Assembly (NCBI GenBank): GCA_900314355.1
Contig: OMUY01000014.1
Location: 1 to 54,396, forward strand
Length of the DNA: 54,396 nt
Direction: 5' to 3'
Source of the DNA: an uncultured Eubacteriales bacterium
GTDB lineage: Bacteria > Bacillota > Clostridia > Oscillospirales > Acutalibacteraceae
Shown here: positions 17,633 to 26,360 of the stretch, in pieces
How the letters are laid out: each line of letters opens with the position of its first letter
How positions within the stretch are numbered: the first letter of the stretch is position 1
The notes under the pieces: model-generated
What the model was told of the DNA's origin: nothing
Database searches by the model: none
Seen by the model: only the letters and a program-made list of their open reading frames with translations
Position numbers and translations under genes: made by a program

Positions 17633-18649
17633 TTAGATCATACCGCTGAATTCGTCAATATTGGACGGTGAGATTTTTCTTTTTCCGTCCTCTATTTCTT
17701 TTATCATCTTAGTCATCAGTCCGTTTACAGGAGTGGGAATACCGGATTCTCTGCCTTTTTTGTCGATGTATCCGTTAAAAATATCGACCTCGGTTTTTTC
17801 TCCCCGTTCAAGCGACTGAAGAGTGGACGGTTTTACTTTTGCGTAGGACGTTTTGCCGAACGCCTTGATAACCGCTTGAATTATTTTGTCAAAAACAGTA
17901 TTTGAATCAAGCGCAAGCAAACGGTAATCGAGAATTTTTCCGTACGGCGGAACTTTGAGCCCGAGCGCCTTTGAAGTTGCGAAACCTTCTTTTGCGATTG
18001 CCAAAAAAAGCTTTCTGCCTTTTTCGCTGTCGAGAATAATTCCGAGCGTCTCGCCCGTGATTGCGGCTACCGAATTAATGCATGTGTTAATAATCAGTTT
18101 TGACCATAGTCTCGCCTTGATGTCGCATGTAATTTCAGTCGGAAGCACCGCATTGTACATATCCCTCAAATAGTAGATTTTAGGAGGAAGTGAACCGTTG
18201 ATAAGACCTATGTAAAATTCGCCTTTAGATGTCATCTCTACATGTTCCGGCGAAAGCAGAGTTGCACCGAAGCCTATCATAACTCCAACCGTTCTGTCGC
18301 TGCCGAAAATTTCGGCAAGAGTTTCCGCGCACAGTCCGTTTTCCATAGCTACGGCAAGCCCGTTGTCTTTAAGTTTGTTTTTTACGGAATTTGCCGCCGG
18401 AACCAATGCGGTGGACTTTACGGCTATAATAATAATGTCGTATTTTTCCGTCAGACTGTCCGGCGAAGAATATGCCGTAAATTTAGCGCTGTGGCTGCCT
18501 TTGGCTCCTGTAAGAAAAATGCCGTTATCTCTTATGTCCTTCGCTCTTTCCTCATTTATTTCGAGTATATCAAGGTCAAAACCGCCTTCTTTAAAAAGTA
18601 CCGCGGCTGTACCTCCGACTGCTCCGGCGCCTACAAGCAAAACCTTCAT
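17633..18649 (-). CDS. 2-dehydropantoate 2-reductase family protein (PanE/ApbA-like)
   Basis: 338 residues with an N-terminal Rossmann motif (LLVGAGAVGGTAAVLF, residues 4-19), followed by IIAVKSTALVPA and the MENGL segment of the ketopantoate reductase family. The C-terminal helical domain starts with KARLWSKLIINTCINS, whose lysine is the usual catalytic residue. PanE reduces ketopantoate to pantoate with NADPH for coenzyme A synthesis, but the family also contains reductases of other substrates. It lies 17 bases behind the YbaK-like gene on the same strand, a likely two-gene operon. Confidence 0.82.
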   Translation of the reverse strand: MKVLLVGAGAVGGTAAVLFKEGGFDLDILEINEERAKDIRDNGIFLTGAKGSHSAKFTAYSSPDSLTEKYDIIIIAVKSTALVPAANSVKNKLKDNGLAVAMENGLCAETLAEIFGSDRTVGVMIGFGATLLSPEHVEMTSKGEFYIGLINGSLPPKIYYLRDMYNAVLPTEITCDIKARLWSKLIINTCINSVAAITGETLGIILDSEKGRKLFLAIAKEGFATSKALGLKVPPYGKILDYRLLALDSNTVFDKIIQAVIKAFGKTSYAKVKPSTLQSLERGEKTEVDIFNGYIDKKGRESGIPTPVNGLMTKMIKEIEDGKRKISPSNIDEFSGMI

Positions 18650-18666
18650 CTTATTTTCTCCTTTTA

Positions 18667-19143
18667 CTATTTTATTATATCCGCATATGTAAACGATATG
18701 GCTTTTTCGAGATCTCCGGGAGTCAGCTCAATTTGGAAACCTATTTTTCCTCCGCTTACCAATATCGTGTCAAAATCTTTTGCGGTTTTATGAAATGTTG
18801 TTGTAAAAAATTTCTTCATTCCGAGCGGCGAACATCCGCCGTGAATGTAGCCTGTAAGTCCGAGAAGTTCTTTTGATTTTACCATTTCAACAGACTTTTC
18901 TCCGACATAGCTTGCGGCTTTTTTTAAATCGAGTTCCTTCTCAACAGGCACGTCGAAAACATAGTGAGCGCCAGACTTGCCGACTGTAACAAGCGTTTTA
19001 AAAACTTTGTCCGGATTTTCGCCGAGCATAGCCGCTACTTCTGCGCCCGATGTGCTGCCGTCGGCGTCGTAAAAATGCTCTTTATATCTTATTTTCTTAG
19101 CGTCAAGCAGACGCATAGCGTTGGTTTTGTCTTTTTTTGCCAT
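18667..19143 (-). CDS. ybaK: Cys-tRNA(Pro)/aminoacyl-tRNA deacylase, YbaK/EbsC family
   Basis: 158 residues of the YbaK/ProX editing fold. The features are the N-terminal TNAMRLLDAKKIRYKEHFYD, the conserved lysine in PDKVFKTLV (near residue 46), which is the catalytic lysine of YbaK, and GGCSPLGMKKF near residue 108. Such enzymes hydrolyse mischarged Cys-tRNA(Pro). Two ATGs compete: 19155 with a site too close, and 19143 with GAAGG five bases upstream; the latter is chosen. It is followed after 17 bases by the PanE-like gene. Confidence 0.88.
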   Translation of the reverse strand: MAKKDKTNAMRLLDAKKIRYKEHFYDADGSTSGAEVAAMLGENPDKVFKTLVTVGKSGAHYVFDVPVEKELDLKKAASYVGEKSVEMVKSKELLGLTGYIHGGCSPLGMKKFFTTTFHKTAKDFDTILVSGGKIGFQIELTPGDLEKAISFTYADIIK

Positions 19144-19209
19144 GATATCCTTCATCCCTTTTGTTGATTACGATGAAGATGATACCATATTTTTTTTATA
19201 TTTTCAATC

Positions 19210-19953
19210 TCAAACGGCAATCTGAGTGAATGAAACAGCCGCGGCGATTAAAAATTGTCCAAGGTAATATGTAAGGTGGTTTGAAATTATATAACCGGGT
19301 CCGTCCTTGCCTTTTGAAAAATATGTCTGGCATAATATTGCGTCAGATATTGTGAAGAGTATAAGCCCGGCGCATCTGAGAATGGCTCTGTATGAAAGTT
19401 CGCTTCTGTTAATTAGAGGATCTATCACCGCCGAAACACCTACAAGACAGTCGAGAAGTAAAATGAACACGTAGACAGAAACAATAAAGGAATATTGACC
19501 GTAGTCAAGCTTCATAAGTTTTTTGACCGCTCCTGTTGCGGAAAGCACAGCGACAATAAGAGCTACAGCGAATGATACTGCCAATAGCCAATACGAAACA
19601 AACAGCCTTTCGCACATTGTCGCCGCTATGTAAAATACATGCGCTATTGCGAAACACATAAATCCTGAAACTGTATAAAGTTTTTCGGAATTTGAGTAAA
19701 TCATCTTGAGGTCGAGAAATACATCGCCGAAAAGAGATGCCATCAGACCGATTGTCACAAATACGCCGTATTCTGGTACAAGCCCCGAACGCATTACGTT
19801 CAGACAAATTCCGGCAAGCGCAGTTAAAATGAAAAATCCCGATGTCAATGTTTTCAATATGAGCGCCTGCGGATTTGCGCCGTTTTTTCTCTTGATAAGA
19901 AAGATGAGAAGAAAAATAAGACCAAGAACAAGTGAAATGATTAAGAAATACAT
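19210..19953 (-). CDS. YhhN-family integral membrane protein (lysoplasmalogenase-like)
   Basis: 247 residues, about eight transmembrane helices. The YhhN/TMEM86 signature is visible: LMASLFGDVFLDL near residue 75 and FAIAHVFYIAA near residue 105, then LILFTISDAILC and HLTYYLGQFLI towards the C-terminus. Animal and bacterial relatives hydrolyse the vinyl-ether bond of lysoplasmalogens; the activity here is inferred. The ATG at 19953 follows AAGGAG with about 10 bases spacing; the open frame extends 52 codons upstream but lacks a start site there. Confidence 0.8.
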   Translation of the reverse strand: MYFLIISLVLGLIFLLIFLIKRKNGANPQALILKTLTSGFFILTALAGICLNVMRSGLVPEYGVFVTIGLMASLFGDVFLDLKMIYSNSEKLYTVSGFMCFAIAHVFYIAATMCERLFVSYWLLAVSFAVALIVAVLSATGAVKKLMKLDYGQYSFIVSVYVFILLLDCLVGVSAVIDPLINRSELSYRAILRCAGLILFTISDAILCQTYFSKGKDGPGYIISNHLTYYLGQFLIAAAVSFTQIAV

Positions 19954-20086
19954 ACAATTACAACTCCTTCTGTTTATTAACTCAATATTAACACAATTTG
20001 ATTTATTAATCAATATATTATATATAAATTTTGCATATATCCGGTGAAAAAATTTATTTATAATACCGTGTAAATGCATTATCTGG

Positions 20087-20121
20087 CAAAAAAAAGCAGA
20101 TTCCCGCAACAGGAATCTGCT
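20087..20121 (-). terminator. Strong terminator of the VWA protein gene
   Basis: AGCAGATTCC (20095-20104) pairs perfectly with GGAATCTGCT (20112-20121). On the minus strand it is followed by T8. Confidence 0.9.
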
Positions 20122-20169
20122 CTGTTTTATTTTCGGATTACATTGAACAGCTTAAAACTTCAGACGAAA

Positions 20170-21210
20170 TTATTTCTCGTGCTTTCTTGTTCCGACGTAT
20201 ATGGCACATCCGACAATGGAAATTATCGCGGCTGAAACTGCAGCTATTGAACCTGTCTGCGGAATAGATCCGCCGCCGTTCGACTTGCCGTTATTGTTGT
20301 TGTTATTGTTGTTCGTAACAGGCGCAGCCGTGGGCTTTGTGTTGGAAGAATCTTCTTCGGAAGGCTTAACGTTTGAAGAAGGCTCTGTGGGCTTTGCTGA
20401 AGAAGGCTCTGTGGGCTTTGCCGAAGAAGGCTCTGTGGGTTTAACTGTGGGCTTTACCGTTGGAGTATCTTTACCTGATGTGGGAACATCCGATTTGTTC
20501 TCCGGACCGATGATTGCTTTGTAGAGAGAATCAAGATCGAACTCGGGCTGGAAAAGTCTGTTCTGGATGTCCTTTAAGAACTGGACTCTGAGCTTGCAGG
20601 GATTGAGCCAATCGCATACTGTCTCGGCAACCGTGTAAATGTTGAAGTCCGGCCAAAGAGCTATCGCATCCTTATAAGCCTGATTGTAATACTTATAATT
20701 GATGATGTCGTCCTTTGCGGAATATTTGCCGCTTGATGACTGAGGGCCTGCCGTAATTTTGCCGTCGGAGAAAATTACGATGTGCTTTGACGCTGCGGGA
20801 TTTCCGTATGTCTGGTCGTTTGCCTTAACTGCGCTGAACGCTGCGGAGATATTTGACGAACCGCCGTTTTTAAGAGCGTCGATTTCCGCCGCAAGAGTGT
20901 CGTAGTCATTGGTGAACTCGTAAGTTGTCGCGCTGCCGTTGAATGAAACAAGAGCTATTCTGTTGTGACCTGTCGGATCATCCGTGAGAAGTTTTTTGCC
21001 GATAGCCTTTGAATCTGTTTTCTCTCTTGAAAGGTGTTTGTCGTTGACAGTGCCTATGTCAATGACAAAATAGATGTCTCTCTGTACATTGCTTTCCGAT
21101 GCCTCTGTCGAATCTGCGTCGGCAGCGAAAGCGGCGATGCCTGCAAAAGATGCAATAATTACAACCACCGCGAGGATAAGTGTCAATGATTTTTTGATAG
21201 ATTTTTTCAT
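20170..21210 (-). CDS. Cell-wall-anchored VWA-domain protein with degenerate MIDAS
   Basis: 346 residues. Signal peptide (SLTLILAVVVIIASFAGIAA), then a von Willebrand A-like domain: first strand RDIYFVIDIGTVND, ALVSFNG, NGGSSNISAAF and HIVIFSDG. The metal site DxSxS is replaced by DIGTV, so classic metal binding is doubtful. The region after residue 245 is a Pro/Thr/Ser-rich stalk with three KPTEPSSA-type repeats and an Asn8 run. It ends in a sorting signal: PQTG, a hydrophobic helix and the basic tail TRKHEK. It should be covalently anchored by a sortase not present in this window. GGGAGG precedes the ATG at 21210. Ligand unknown. Confidence 0.84.
   Translation of the reverse strand: MKKSIKKSLTLILAVVVIIASFAGIAAFAADADSTEASESNVQRDIYFVIDIGTVNDKHLSREKTDSKAIGKKLLTDDPTGHNRIALVSFNGSATTYEFTNDYDTLAAEIDALKNGGSSNISAAFSAVKANDQTYGNPAASKHIVIFSDGKITAGPQSSSGKYSAKDDIINYKYYNQAYKDAIALWPDFNIYTVAETVCDWLNPCKLRVQFLKDIQNRLFQPEFDLDSLYKAIIGPENKSDVPTSGKDTPTVKPTVKPTEPSSAKPTEPSSAKPTEPSSNVKPSEEDSSNTKPTAAPVTNNNNNNNNGKSNGGGSIPQTGSIAAVSAAIISIVGCAIYVGTRKHEK
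20375..20443. repeat. 24-bp tandem repeat, about three copies
   Basis: The unit GGCTCTGTGGGC with GAAGAA recurs at 20381, 20405 and 20429. It encodes the KPTEPSSA stalk of the VWA protein. Confidence 0.88.
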
Positions 21211-21466
21211 TTGGAAATTCCTCCCATTCATGTATCCGATAAATACAATCATTGTTATTATAGACTCATATTATATAAAATTAAAGCTATAATATTAAAG
21301 TTTACAAAAAATTCACATTTTACGATAGCTTCTGTCAAAATTCAAATAATTCAGATACAGCTGTCGAAAAACAACTCATTGAAAAGTTAAAAATGTTATT
21401 TAGGAAACCTTAATGACCTTTTATTACACTTGAATTTTAGCAAAAATATTATGTTTTGTCAATATG

Positions 21467-22705
21467 TCAGCTCCCGTTTTTTCTCTCAGACGAATAATTG
21501 ATCGGTATGTTTTTTCTGAAAAGACCGGAATCGAATTTCGGTATCCACTGATCGCCTGTTTCTACAGAGCCGAACTCGCTTTCGCTTCTTTCCACGTTCA
21601 TCTCGTTAATTCCTAAAATATTTCCGTCCTGTTTGTAAGCAGTCTCCCAAAACGCGTGGTGACCTATTTTCTTCACATTTTTTGGAATAAACATGTAGTC
21701 GAGAGCCTGGTCATAAGAAAAAGCGTCGGAACCTATTTCCTCAAGTCCTTCGGGAAGAGAAAGATAAACTTTTGTCATTTTGTCCGCGCTTCCTTCGTAT
21801 GTGCTGATTTTTTCAAGACTTACAGCCTTAAAAAAAGCGAGCGTATCTATGTTTTTGAGACCCGAAGGCAGATAAATTGACACCATTTCATTGTAGTTGC
21901 ATGAAAGCGGTCCTATTTCTTCGACCGTTTCGGGGACGACATACGTCGCGCATTTCTTTTTATAAACGTCGTATCCCGAATCATCGGGCGTCAAAGCTTC
22001 TTTGTAGCCGTTTTTTTCTCTTAAATAACTGTCGTAATCAATAGGCATGCAGACTAATTCTTTTCCGTCTTTAGTATAAAGAACGCCGTCTATGTCCGTG
22101 TATTTTGGATTGTTTTTGTCTACGGTGAAGTTCTTTAGAGCGTAGCAGGAATAAAACGCCATCGGTTTAATATCGGTAACGCTTGCCCCTATATTAATTG
22201 TCGTTATTTTTTCATCGCAGTTGAACGCGTACTCATCTATTGCAGTGACTTTTTTTGACTTGTCTTCTATGATTTTATAGTTTTTCTTAGGGTCGTTCAC
22301 ATCTTTGAAATATTCGACGTCGGTTACATATCCTATGTTTAATTTCGTGATATATCCCGTGTTTGTGAATTTCGTCAATGTATATCCTGAGTCGTTCTGC
22401 TTAAACTTGAACGGGTCGGACTGAACGGCTCTTACGGAAAAATATATAGAAAGCGAAATTGCGACGATTATAACCGCGACGAATATTATTTTTTTGCTCT
22501 TTGCTTTAGAATAATCCTCGTGGATTCTCGGCGCGCTCAGTCCGGGAACACGGTAGGTCCATATCTCGTCCTCGGGAATTTCCTTCGCCATAGCTTCTAT
22601 GTCCGCGCTGCCGTCTTTTCTTTTATTTTTGGAAAGACCCTCGTCGTTTTCTTTAATCGTCTTGTTTTCCGCTGAAGGCTTTGTCTTTGCGTCTTTTTTC
22701 TTCAT
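21467..22705 (-). CDS. Single-pass membrane protein with BspA-type leucine-rich repeats
   Basis: 412 residues. A Lys/Glu-rich cytoplasmic region of about 75 residues is followed by one transmembrane helix (IIFVAVIIVAISLSIYFSV) and an extracytoplasmic part made of LRR_5/BspA-like repeats. Examples are VTAIDEYAFNCDEKITTINI, YVVPETVEEIGPLS, VYLSLPEGLEEIGSDAFSYD and MFIPKNVKKIGHHAF. Such repeats usually mediate protein or surface binding. There is no signal-peptide cleavage site and no sorting motif. A GGGAG lies 14 bases before the ATG, a long spacing. It starts 21 bases behind the MFS transporter gene, so it is probably part of its operon and may act with it. Confidence 0.83.
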   Translation of the reverse strand: MKKKDAKTKPSAENKTIKENDEGLSKNKRKDGSADIEAMAKEIPEDEIWTYRVPGLSAPRIHEDYSKAKSKKIIFVAVIIVAISLSIYFSVRAVQSDPFKFKQNDSGYTLTKFTNTGYITKLNIGYVTDVEYFKDVNDPKKNYKIIEDKSKKVTAIDEYAFNCDEKITTINIGASVTDIKPMAFYSCYALKNFTVDKNNPKYTDIDGVLYTKDGKELVCMPIDYDSYLREKNGYKEALTPDDSGYDVYKKKCATYVVPETVEEIGPLSCNYNEMVSIYLPSGLKNIDTLAFFKAVSLEKISTYEGSADKMTKVYLSLPEGLEEIGSDAFSYDQALDYMFIPKNVKKIGHHAFWETAYKQDGNILGINEMNVERSESEFGSVETGDQWIPKFDSGLFRKNIPINYSSERKNGS

Positions 22706-22726
22706 AATATATTTTCACACTCCCTT

Positions 22727-24574
22727 TCAGTCTGCCGGTGCCGGTTCGGGGCCGTTTTCATTCGGCTCTTTTTCGTAATTTTCGTCATGTGATTCGTGTG
22801 CTACGAATCCGCCGGACGTGTCTTTGCCTTCTTCCGCGGCTTTTTTCTCGGTTACCTCGGCTCTGCGCTGAAGAACCGCCATAACCTGATTCTGCTTGTC
22901 ATTATCGTAATCCCAGAAAATATACGGAATAGTCATTAACAGGTATCCCACAATGTCGAATATTATCGGAATTACAATAATATGAATCCTTGATGCGTCT
23001 ACGAAAAGAACGTCCCAGTTCGAGTTGAATCCGTATTTTAAAAGAAGGACTGGAATAATAAGGCCTACAAATGAAGTTATGGGACCCGTGAACCAGCCGA
23101 AAACGCCGGAGAAATTTTCCAGTCTCTCGCCCGAAAGATACATCTGATAGTCGTTTATTCTTACGTCCATATCTTCCGAGAAACTTGTGGGAACGGTTTT
23201 TGTGGCTTCCATCAAAATAAGGACGACAACGCAGATTATTCCGCATAGATGTACTCTTTCGCCGCAGAAAACATACGCAAGGACTATAAGCGTGTTTCCG
23301 ATGGCTCTCGTCAGCTGATAGAATATCATCATCTGTCTGTAAGTAAATTTTCTGATAAAGAAAGGCGTGAACAGATCGGGCGGTGTTCCGGCGAATGATA
23401 CGAGCGCCACGAGAAGAGAGTAGGAAAGACCTGTCAGTCTGAATGTATAAAGGTATAATATTGTTGTAAAAGCGAGCATGCCGTTGCCGAGCGAGTCGAG
23501 AAGACCGACAATCGTATTAATCCACCTGTATTTATTGTGAAGAACTCCGAACATTCCGTCCCAGAAATTAATCTGAACTTTTTCGTCAAGCGGAGGCTGA
23601 GGTATTCTCTCTTTTATTCTGCCTGCGAAAATCATCGTAAGAGTGGCGAAAAGAATGAACGTTATCGGGATTACATATCTGAAAAGGTTGATATCCTCCC
23701 ATTTGTACCTCAACGCGCCGATAATGGCGGGAAGGATTATGGCGAGTATTGAATAGAAAATATGAGAAAACTTTATGGGATAAGACCTTATTACAATTCT
23801 CTCCCTCAGATTCGGGGAGATATTTCTTGTACATGTCTCGAGATTGTTCGCGAAGCCGAAAACGTTGTAAACTGCGAACAAAAGATTGGCGACCCAAACC
23901 CTCGTGACGACGTCCGAGATGTTGTAAAACGGAAGCCAGCCGATAAGCACGACCATCAGACATTTAGGCACATAATCGCAGTAGAGGGAATATTTGTATC
24001 TTCCGAACTTCGGAATAAGCTTTTTTCTCCAAAAAATATTACGCGCGCCTACCCAGCCGTTATATAATATATTTGTTCCGAGTATTTTAAAAACAGACGA
24101 GGCGTTTACGCCTTCAAGTCCGTTCATGAATGTTACAAACCGTCCCGACTGATTGAAAACAGACGATACCGGCAGGATTATTAGAGCTAATCCCGCTGCT
24201 ATCATGGCAAAATACAACCCGTAAAGCTTTCGTTCCGTTTTTTTTGGCAGAAAGCCCAAGTTGTCGCATACAAACCACCAAATAAGCGTCCATATATACC
24301 CAAGAGGCATATTTATTATGTTGATGACTGAATACGACAGATACGGCAGCTTGTAATGGTACATCATCAAATAGCATCCGGCAGCGAATGTTATGTACTC
24401 AAGCAGTTTTGACGCCGAATAGTTAGCCCCTACCGATATGAAAACATCCGCGTACTCTTTGTACGGAACGTATCGCCCCTCCGGCGGGGTTTTCCAATAT
24501 TTTTTTATCTGTTTTACAAGCGATTTCCCTTTTGAAAGCAGATTTTCGTTTGATTTTCCTGTTTCTTCCTCCAA
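22727..24574 (-). CDS. Large MFS/GPH-type membrane transporter
   Basis: 615 residues with about 12 transmembrane segments, a cytoplasmic N-terminus of about 55 residues and an acidic, repeat-free C-terminal tail of about 55 residues. The order and spacing of helices, and the loop IPKFGRYKYSLYCDYVPKCL between the halves, fit the glycoside-pentoside-hexuronide branch of the major facilitator superfamily, but no substrate motif is certain. The gene begins with TTG at 24574, preceded by AAAGGCGG 8 bases upstream. The downstream LRR membrane protein gene follows after 21 bases. Both lie divergent to rplU; the 24575-24704 interval is very AT-rich and should contain its promoter. Confidence 0.78.
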   Translation of the reverse strand: MEEETGKSNENLLSKGKSLVKQIKKYWKTPPEGRYVPYKEYADVFISVGANYSASKLLEYITFAAGCYLMMYHYKLPYLSYSVINIINMPLGYIWTLIWWFVCDNLGFLPKKTERKLYGLYFAMIAAGLALIILPVSSVFNQSGRFVTFMNGLEGVNASSVFKILGTNILYNGWVGARNIFWRKKLIPKFGRYKYSLYCDYVPKCLMVVLIGWLPFYNISDVVTRVWVANLLFAVYNVFGFANNLETCTRNISPNLRERIVIRSYPIKFSHIFYSILAIILPAIIGALRYKWEDINLFRYVIPITFILFATLTMIFAGRIKERIPQPPLDEKVQINFWDGMFGVLHNKYRWINTIVGLLDSLGNGMLAFTTILYLYTFRLTGLSYSLLVALVSFAGTPPDLFTPFFIRKFTYRQMMIFYQLTRAIGNTLIVLAYVFCGERVHLCGIICVVVLILMEATKTVPTSFSEDMDVRINDYQMYLSGERLENFSGVFGWFTGPITSFVGLIIPVLLLKYGFNSNWDVLFVDASRIHIIVIPIIFDIVGYLLMTIPYIFWDYDNDKQNQVMAVLQRRAEVTEKKAAEEGKDTSGGFVAHESHDENYEKEPNENGPEPAPAD

Positions 24575-24704
24575 TTATTACGCCGCCTTTCAAAAAAATA
24601 AACAAAAAAACATAAATAGTTTTTTTAATTTTAGCATGATTAAAAAAATTTTTCAACGCATTTTTTTTCAGTAAAAAAAATATTAAAGTTAAAAAATTTA
24701 TCTG

Positions 24705-24733
24705 TTGACAACTTTGGTCAGCTGTGATAGAAT
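24705..24733 (+). promoter_or_regulatory. Sigma-A promoter of the rplU operon
   Basis: TTGACA (24705-24710), 17-base spacer, TAGAAT (24728-24733). Confidence 0.85.
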
Positions 24734-24739
24734 TTACAA

Positions 24740-24827
24740 GACGCATGAAAAAGGCGGGCGTATTATGCCTGAAAACGAATTTTCGGCCTTGACAGCGATC
24801 CTGTAGATAAAGGAAGGTAGAAGAGAA
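24740..24827 (+). promoter_or_regulatory. Likely ribosomal protein L21 leader
   Basis: The leader between the promoter and rplU is about 88 bases and has short complementary pieces (AGGC...GCCT and the GGCCTTGACAGCGATCC segment). Firmicute rplU genes often carry an autoregulatory L21 leader in this place. Assignment rests on position more than on a matched consensus. Confidence 0.45.
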
Positions 24828-25139
24828 ATGTACGCAGTAATCGAAACGGGCGGAAAACAGTACAAGGTTTCCGAAGGCGATACCGTTTATGTCGAGAAAT
24901 TAGGTCAAGAGGCTGACACAGAGGTCAAGTTTGACAAAGTTCTCGCTGTAGGCGACGGCGATAAGATTACGGTCGGCGCGCCTTATGTCGACGGCGCCGA
25001 AGTAACCGGCAAGGTCGTCAAAAACGGCAAGTCAAAGAAAATAACCGTATTCACTTACAAGCCTAAAAAGAACGAGAAAAGAAAGCTCGGTCACAGACAG
25101 CTTTATACCAAAGTCGAAATCTCGGCGATTAAAGGCTGA
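24828..25139 (+). CDS. rplU: 50S ribosomal protein L21
   Basis: 103 residues, the usual L21 length. N-terminal [18 protein letters not shown] and the C-terminal [18 protein letters not shown] are the L21 signatures. It binds 23S rRNA in the large subunit. First gene of rplU-prp-rpmA; a GGAAGG site lies upstream. Confidence 0.98.
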   Translation: MYAVIETGGKQYKVSEGDTVYVEKLGQEADTEVKFDKVLAVGDGDKITVGAPYVDGAEVTGKVVKNGKSKKITVFTYKPKKNEKRKLGHRQLYTKVEISAIKG

Positions 25140-25158
25140 TTTTTCAAAAACATTTTTA

Positions 25159-25473
25159 ATGATTAAAGCGGATTTCATCTTAAATGAAGGCGTATTTTCC
25201 GGTTTTGAGATAAGCGGCCATTCCGGGTACGACGATTACGGAAAAGACATAGTGTGCGCGGCAGTTTCAAGCGCCGCATACATGACGGCAAATTCCGTGA
25301 CCGACGTTCTGAAAATAAACGCCGATGTCTCGGCGGAAGACGGATATATGAAATTCGTTCTTCTTGAAAACGATGAAACGGCGGAAAAATTCATCAAAGG
25401 TTTGTATATACATATAAAAAACCTTGCCGAGCAATATCCCGATTTCATCACAATAACACTTACGGAGGTGTAA
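25159..25473 (+). CDS. prp: Ribosomal-processing cysteine protease Prp
   Basis: 104 residues of the YsxB/Prp family. The catalytic pair is visible as H21 in ISGHSGYDDYGKDIVC and C33 at its end. In Bacillota Prp removes the N-terminal extension of L27, which is needed for ribosome assembly. It is placed between rplU and rpmA as usual, 19 bases behind rplU and three bases before rpmA. The neighbouring L27 carries the matching cleavage site. Confidence 0.95.
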   Translation: MIKADFILNEGVFSGFEISGHSGYDDYGKDIVCAAVSSAAYMTANSVTDVLKINADVSAEDGYMKFVLLENDETAEKFIKGLYIHIKNLAEQYPDFITITLTEV

Positions 25474-25476
25474 ATA

Positions 25477-25767
25477 ATGCTTAAGGTAAACATTCAGCTT
25501 TTCGCTCATAAAAAGGGAATGGGTTCAACACGTAACGGTCGTGATTCCGAATCAAAGAGACTCGGAACAAAGAGAGCCGACGGTCAGACTGTCAACGCGG
25601 GAACAATCCTCGTAAGACAGAGAGGAACAAAAATTCATCCCGGAGTAAATGTAGGCAAGGGCGGAGACGACACTCTTTTCGCTCTCAAGACCGGCAAGGT
25701 CAAATTCGAGAGACTCGGAAAAGACCGCAAGAGAGTTTCTGTCTACGAAGAGGCTCAGGAAGCTTAA
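25477..25767 (+). CDS. rpmA: 50S ribosomal protein L27 with Prp-cleaved N-terminus
   Basis: 96 residues. The N-terminus [10 protein letters not shown] followed by [14 protein letters not shown] shows the Firmicute L27 extension: cleavage by Prp is expected after LFA, exposing HKKG, which reaches the peptidyl-transferase centre. The rest ([28 protein letters not shown]) is typical L27. The last gene of the operon; obgE, often next, is not here and a terminator follows. Confidence 0.98.
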   Translation: MLKVNIQLFAHKKGMGSTRNGRDSESKRLGTKRADGQTVNAGTILVRQRGTKIHPGVNVGKGGDDTLFALKTGKVKFERLGKDRKRVSVYEEAQEA

Positions 25768-25784
25768 TTTTGCTAAATAATAAG

Positions 25785-25817
25785 GCCGCCCGAAGTATTC
25801 GGGCGGCTCATTTTTTT
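25785..25817. terminator. Bidirectional terminator between rpmA and luxS
   Basis: GCCGCCCGAA (25785-25794) pairs perfectly with TTCGGGCGGC (25798-25807); T7 on the right serves rpmA, and the A-rich left side serves luxS. Confidence 0.92.
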
Positions 25818-26280
25818 ATTGCTTGTACCTCATATCGGCGACGGTCAGATTTTGCAGAGTCCGCAGGTATGTCTCGGCCTCTTTTTTTGCGCCGTTTAGG
25901 TCGTGGTCTCTGTAATTGCCGCATTCAGCTTCCTTTGCTCCCGGAATTTCGCCTTCAAAATTTTTGATAAATTCAAAAGAGTCTTTCGTGAGCTTCAAAG
26001 CGTCGGCGTCGGACATATTTCTTACGAGAAGATAAAATCCCGTTCTGCAGCCCATGGGACCGACATATATAATCTTGTCTTTAAATTCTGAATTTCTCGC
26101 GTATGTTGCGAATAAATGCTCTATAGTGTGGCATGCGCCTGTAGTCATAACCTCTTCTTTGTTGGGCTTTTTCATTCTGATGTCGTATGTGGTGATATCT
26201 CCGTCAATTCTCGACACATATATTCCTTTTTCAAGTTTTGTATGGTCTACGGAAAAGCTCGCTATTTTTTGAAGTTCCAT
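25816..26280 (-). CDS. luxS: S-ribosylhomocysteine lyase LuxS
   Basis: 154 residues, normal length. It cleaves S-ribosylhomocysteine to homocysteine and DPD, the precursor of autoinducer AI-2, in the activated methyl cycle. Metal ligands H51 and H55 lie in CHTIEHLFATY and C120 in ECGNYRDHDL; the catalytic cysteine C78 is in GPMGCRTGFYL. GGAG lies about 12 bases upstream of the ATG. No Pfs nucleosidase gene is in the window. Monocistronic, between terminators. Confidence 0.97.
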   Translation of the reverse strand: MELQKIASFSVDHTKLEKGIYVSRIDGDITTYDIRMKKPNKEEVMTTGACHTIEHLFATYARNSEFKDKIIYVGPMGCRTGFYLLVRNMSDADALKLTKDSFEFIKNFEGEIPGAKEAECGNYRDHDLNGAKKEAETYLRTLQNLTVADMRYKQ

Positions 26281-26324
26281 TTTTCTTTTTTCTCCGTTTT
26301 TTTATTTAGTATAGCACAAAATAT

Positions 26325-26350
26325 AAGACCGGAAAAGAAAATCCGGTCTT
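26325..26350 (-). terminator. Terminator of the ABC transporter operon
   Basis: AAGACCGGA (26325-26333) pairs with TCCGGTCTT (26342-26350) across an eight-base loop; T-rich sequence flanks both sides, so it can work from either strand. Confidence 0.8.
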
Positions 26351-26360
26351 TATTTTTGAA

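Noticed and set aside
20375-20443. Repeat array resembling CRISPR
   Set aside because: The 24-bp units have no spacers and encode an in-frame Pro/Thr/Ser stalk of a surface protein.
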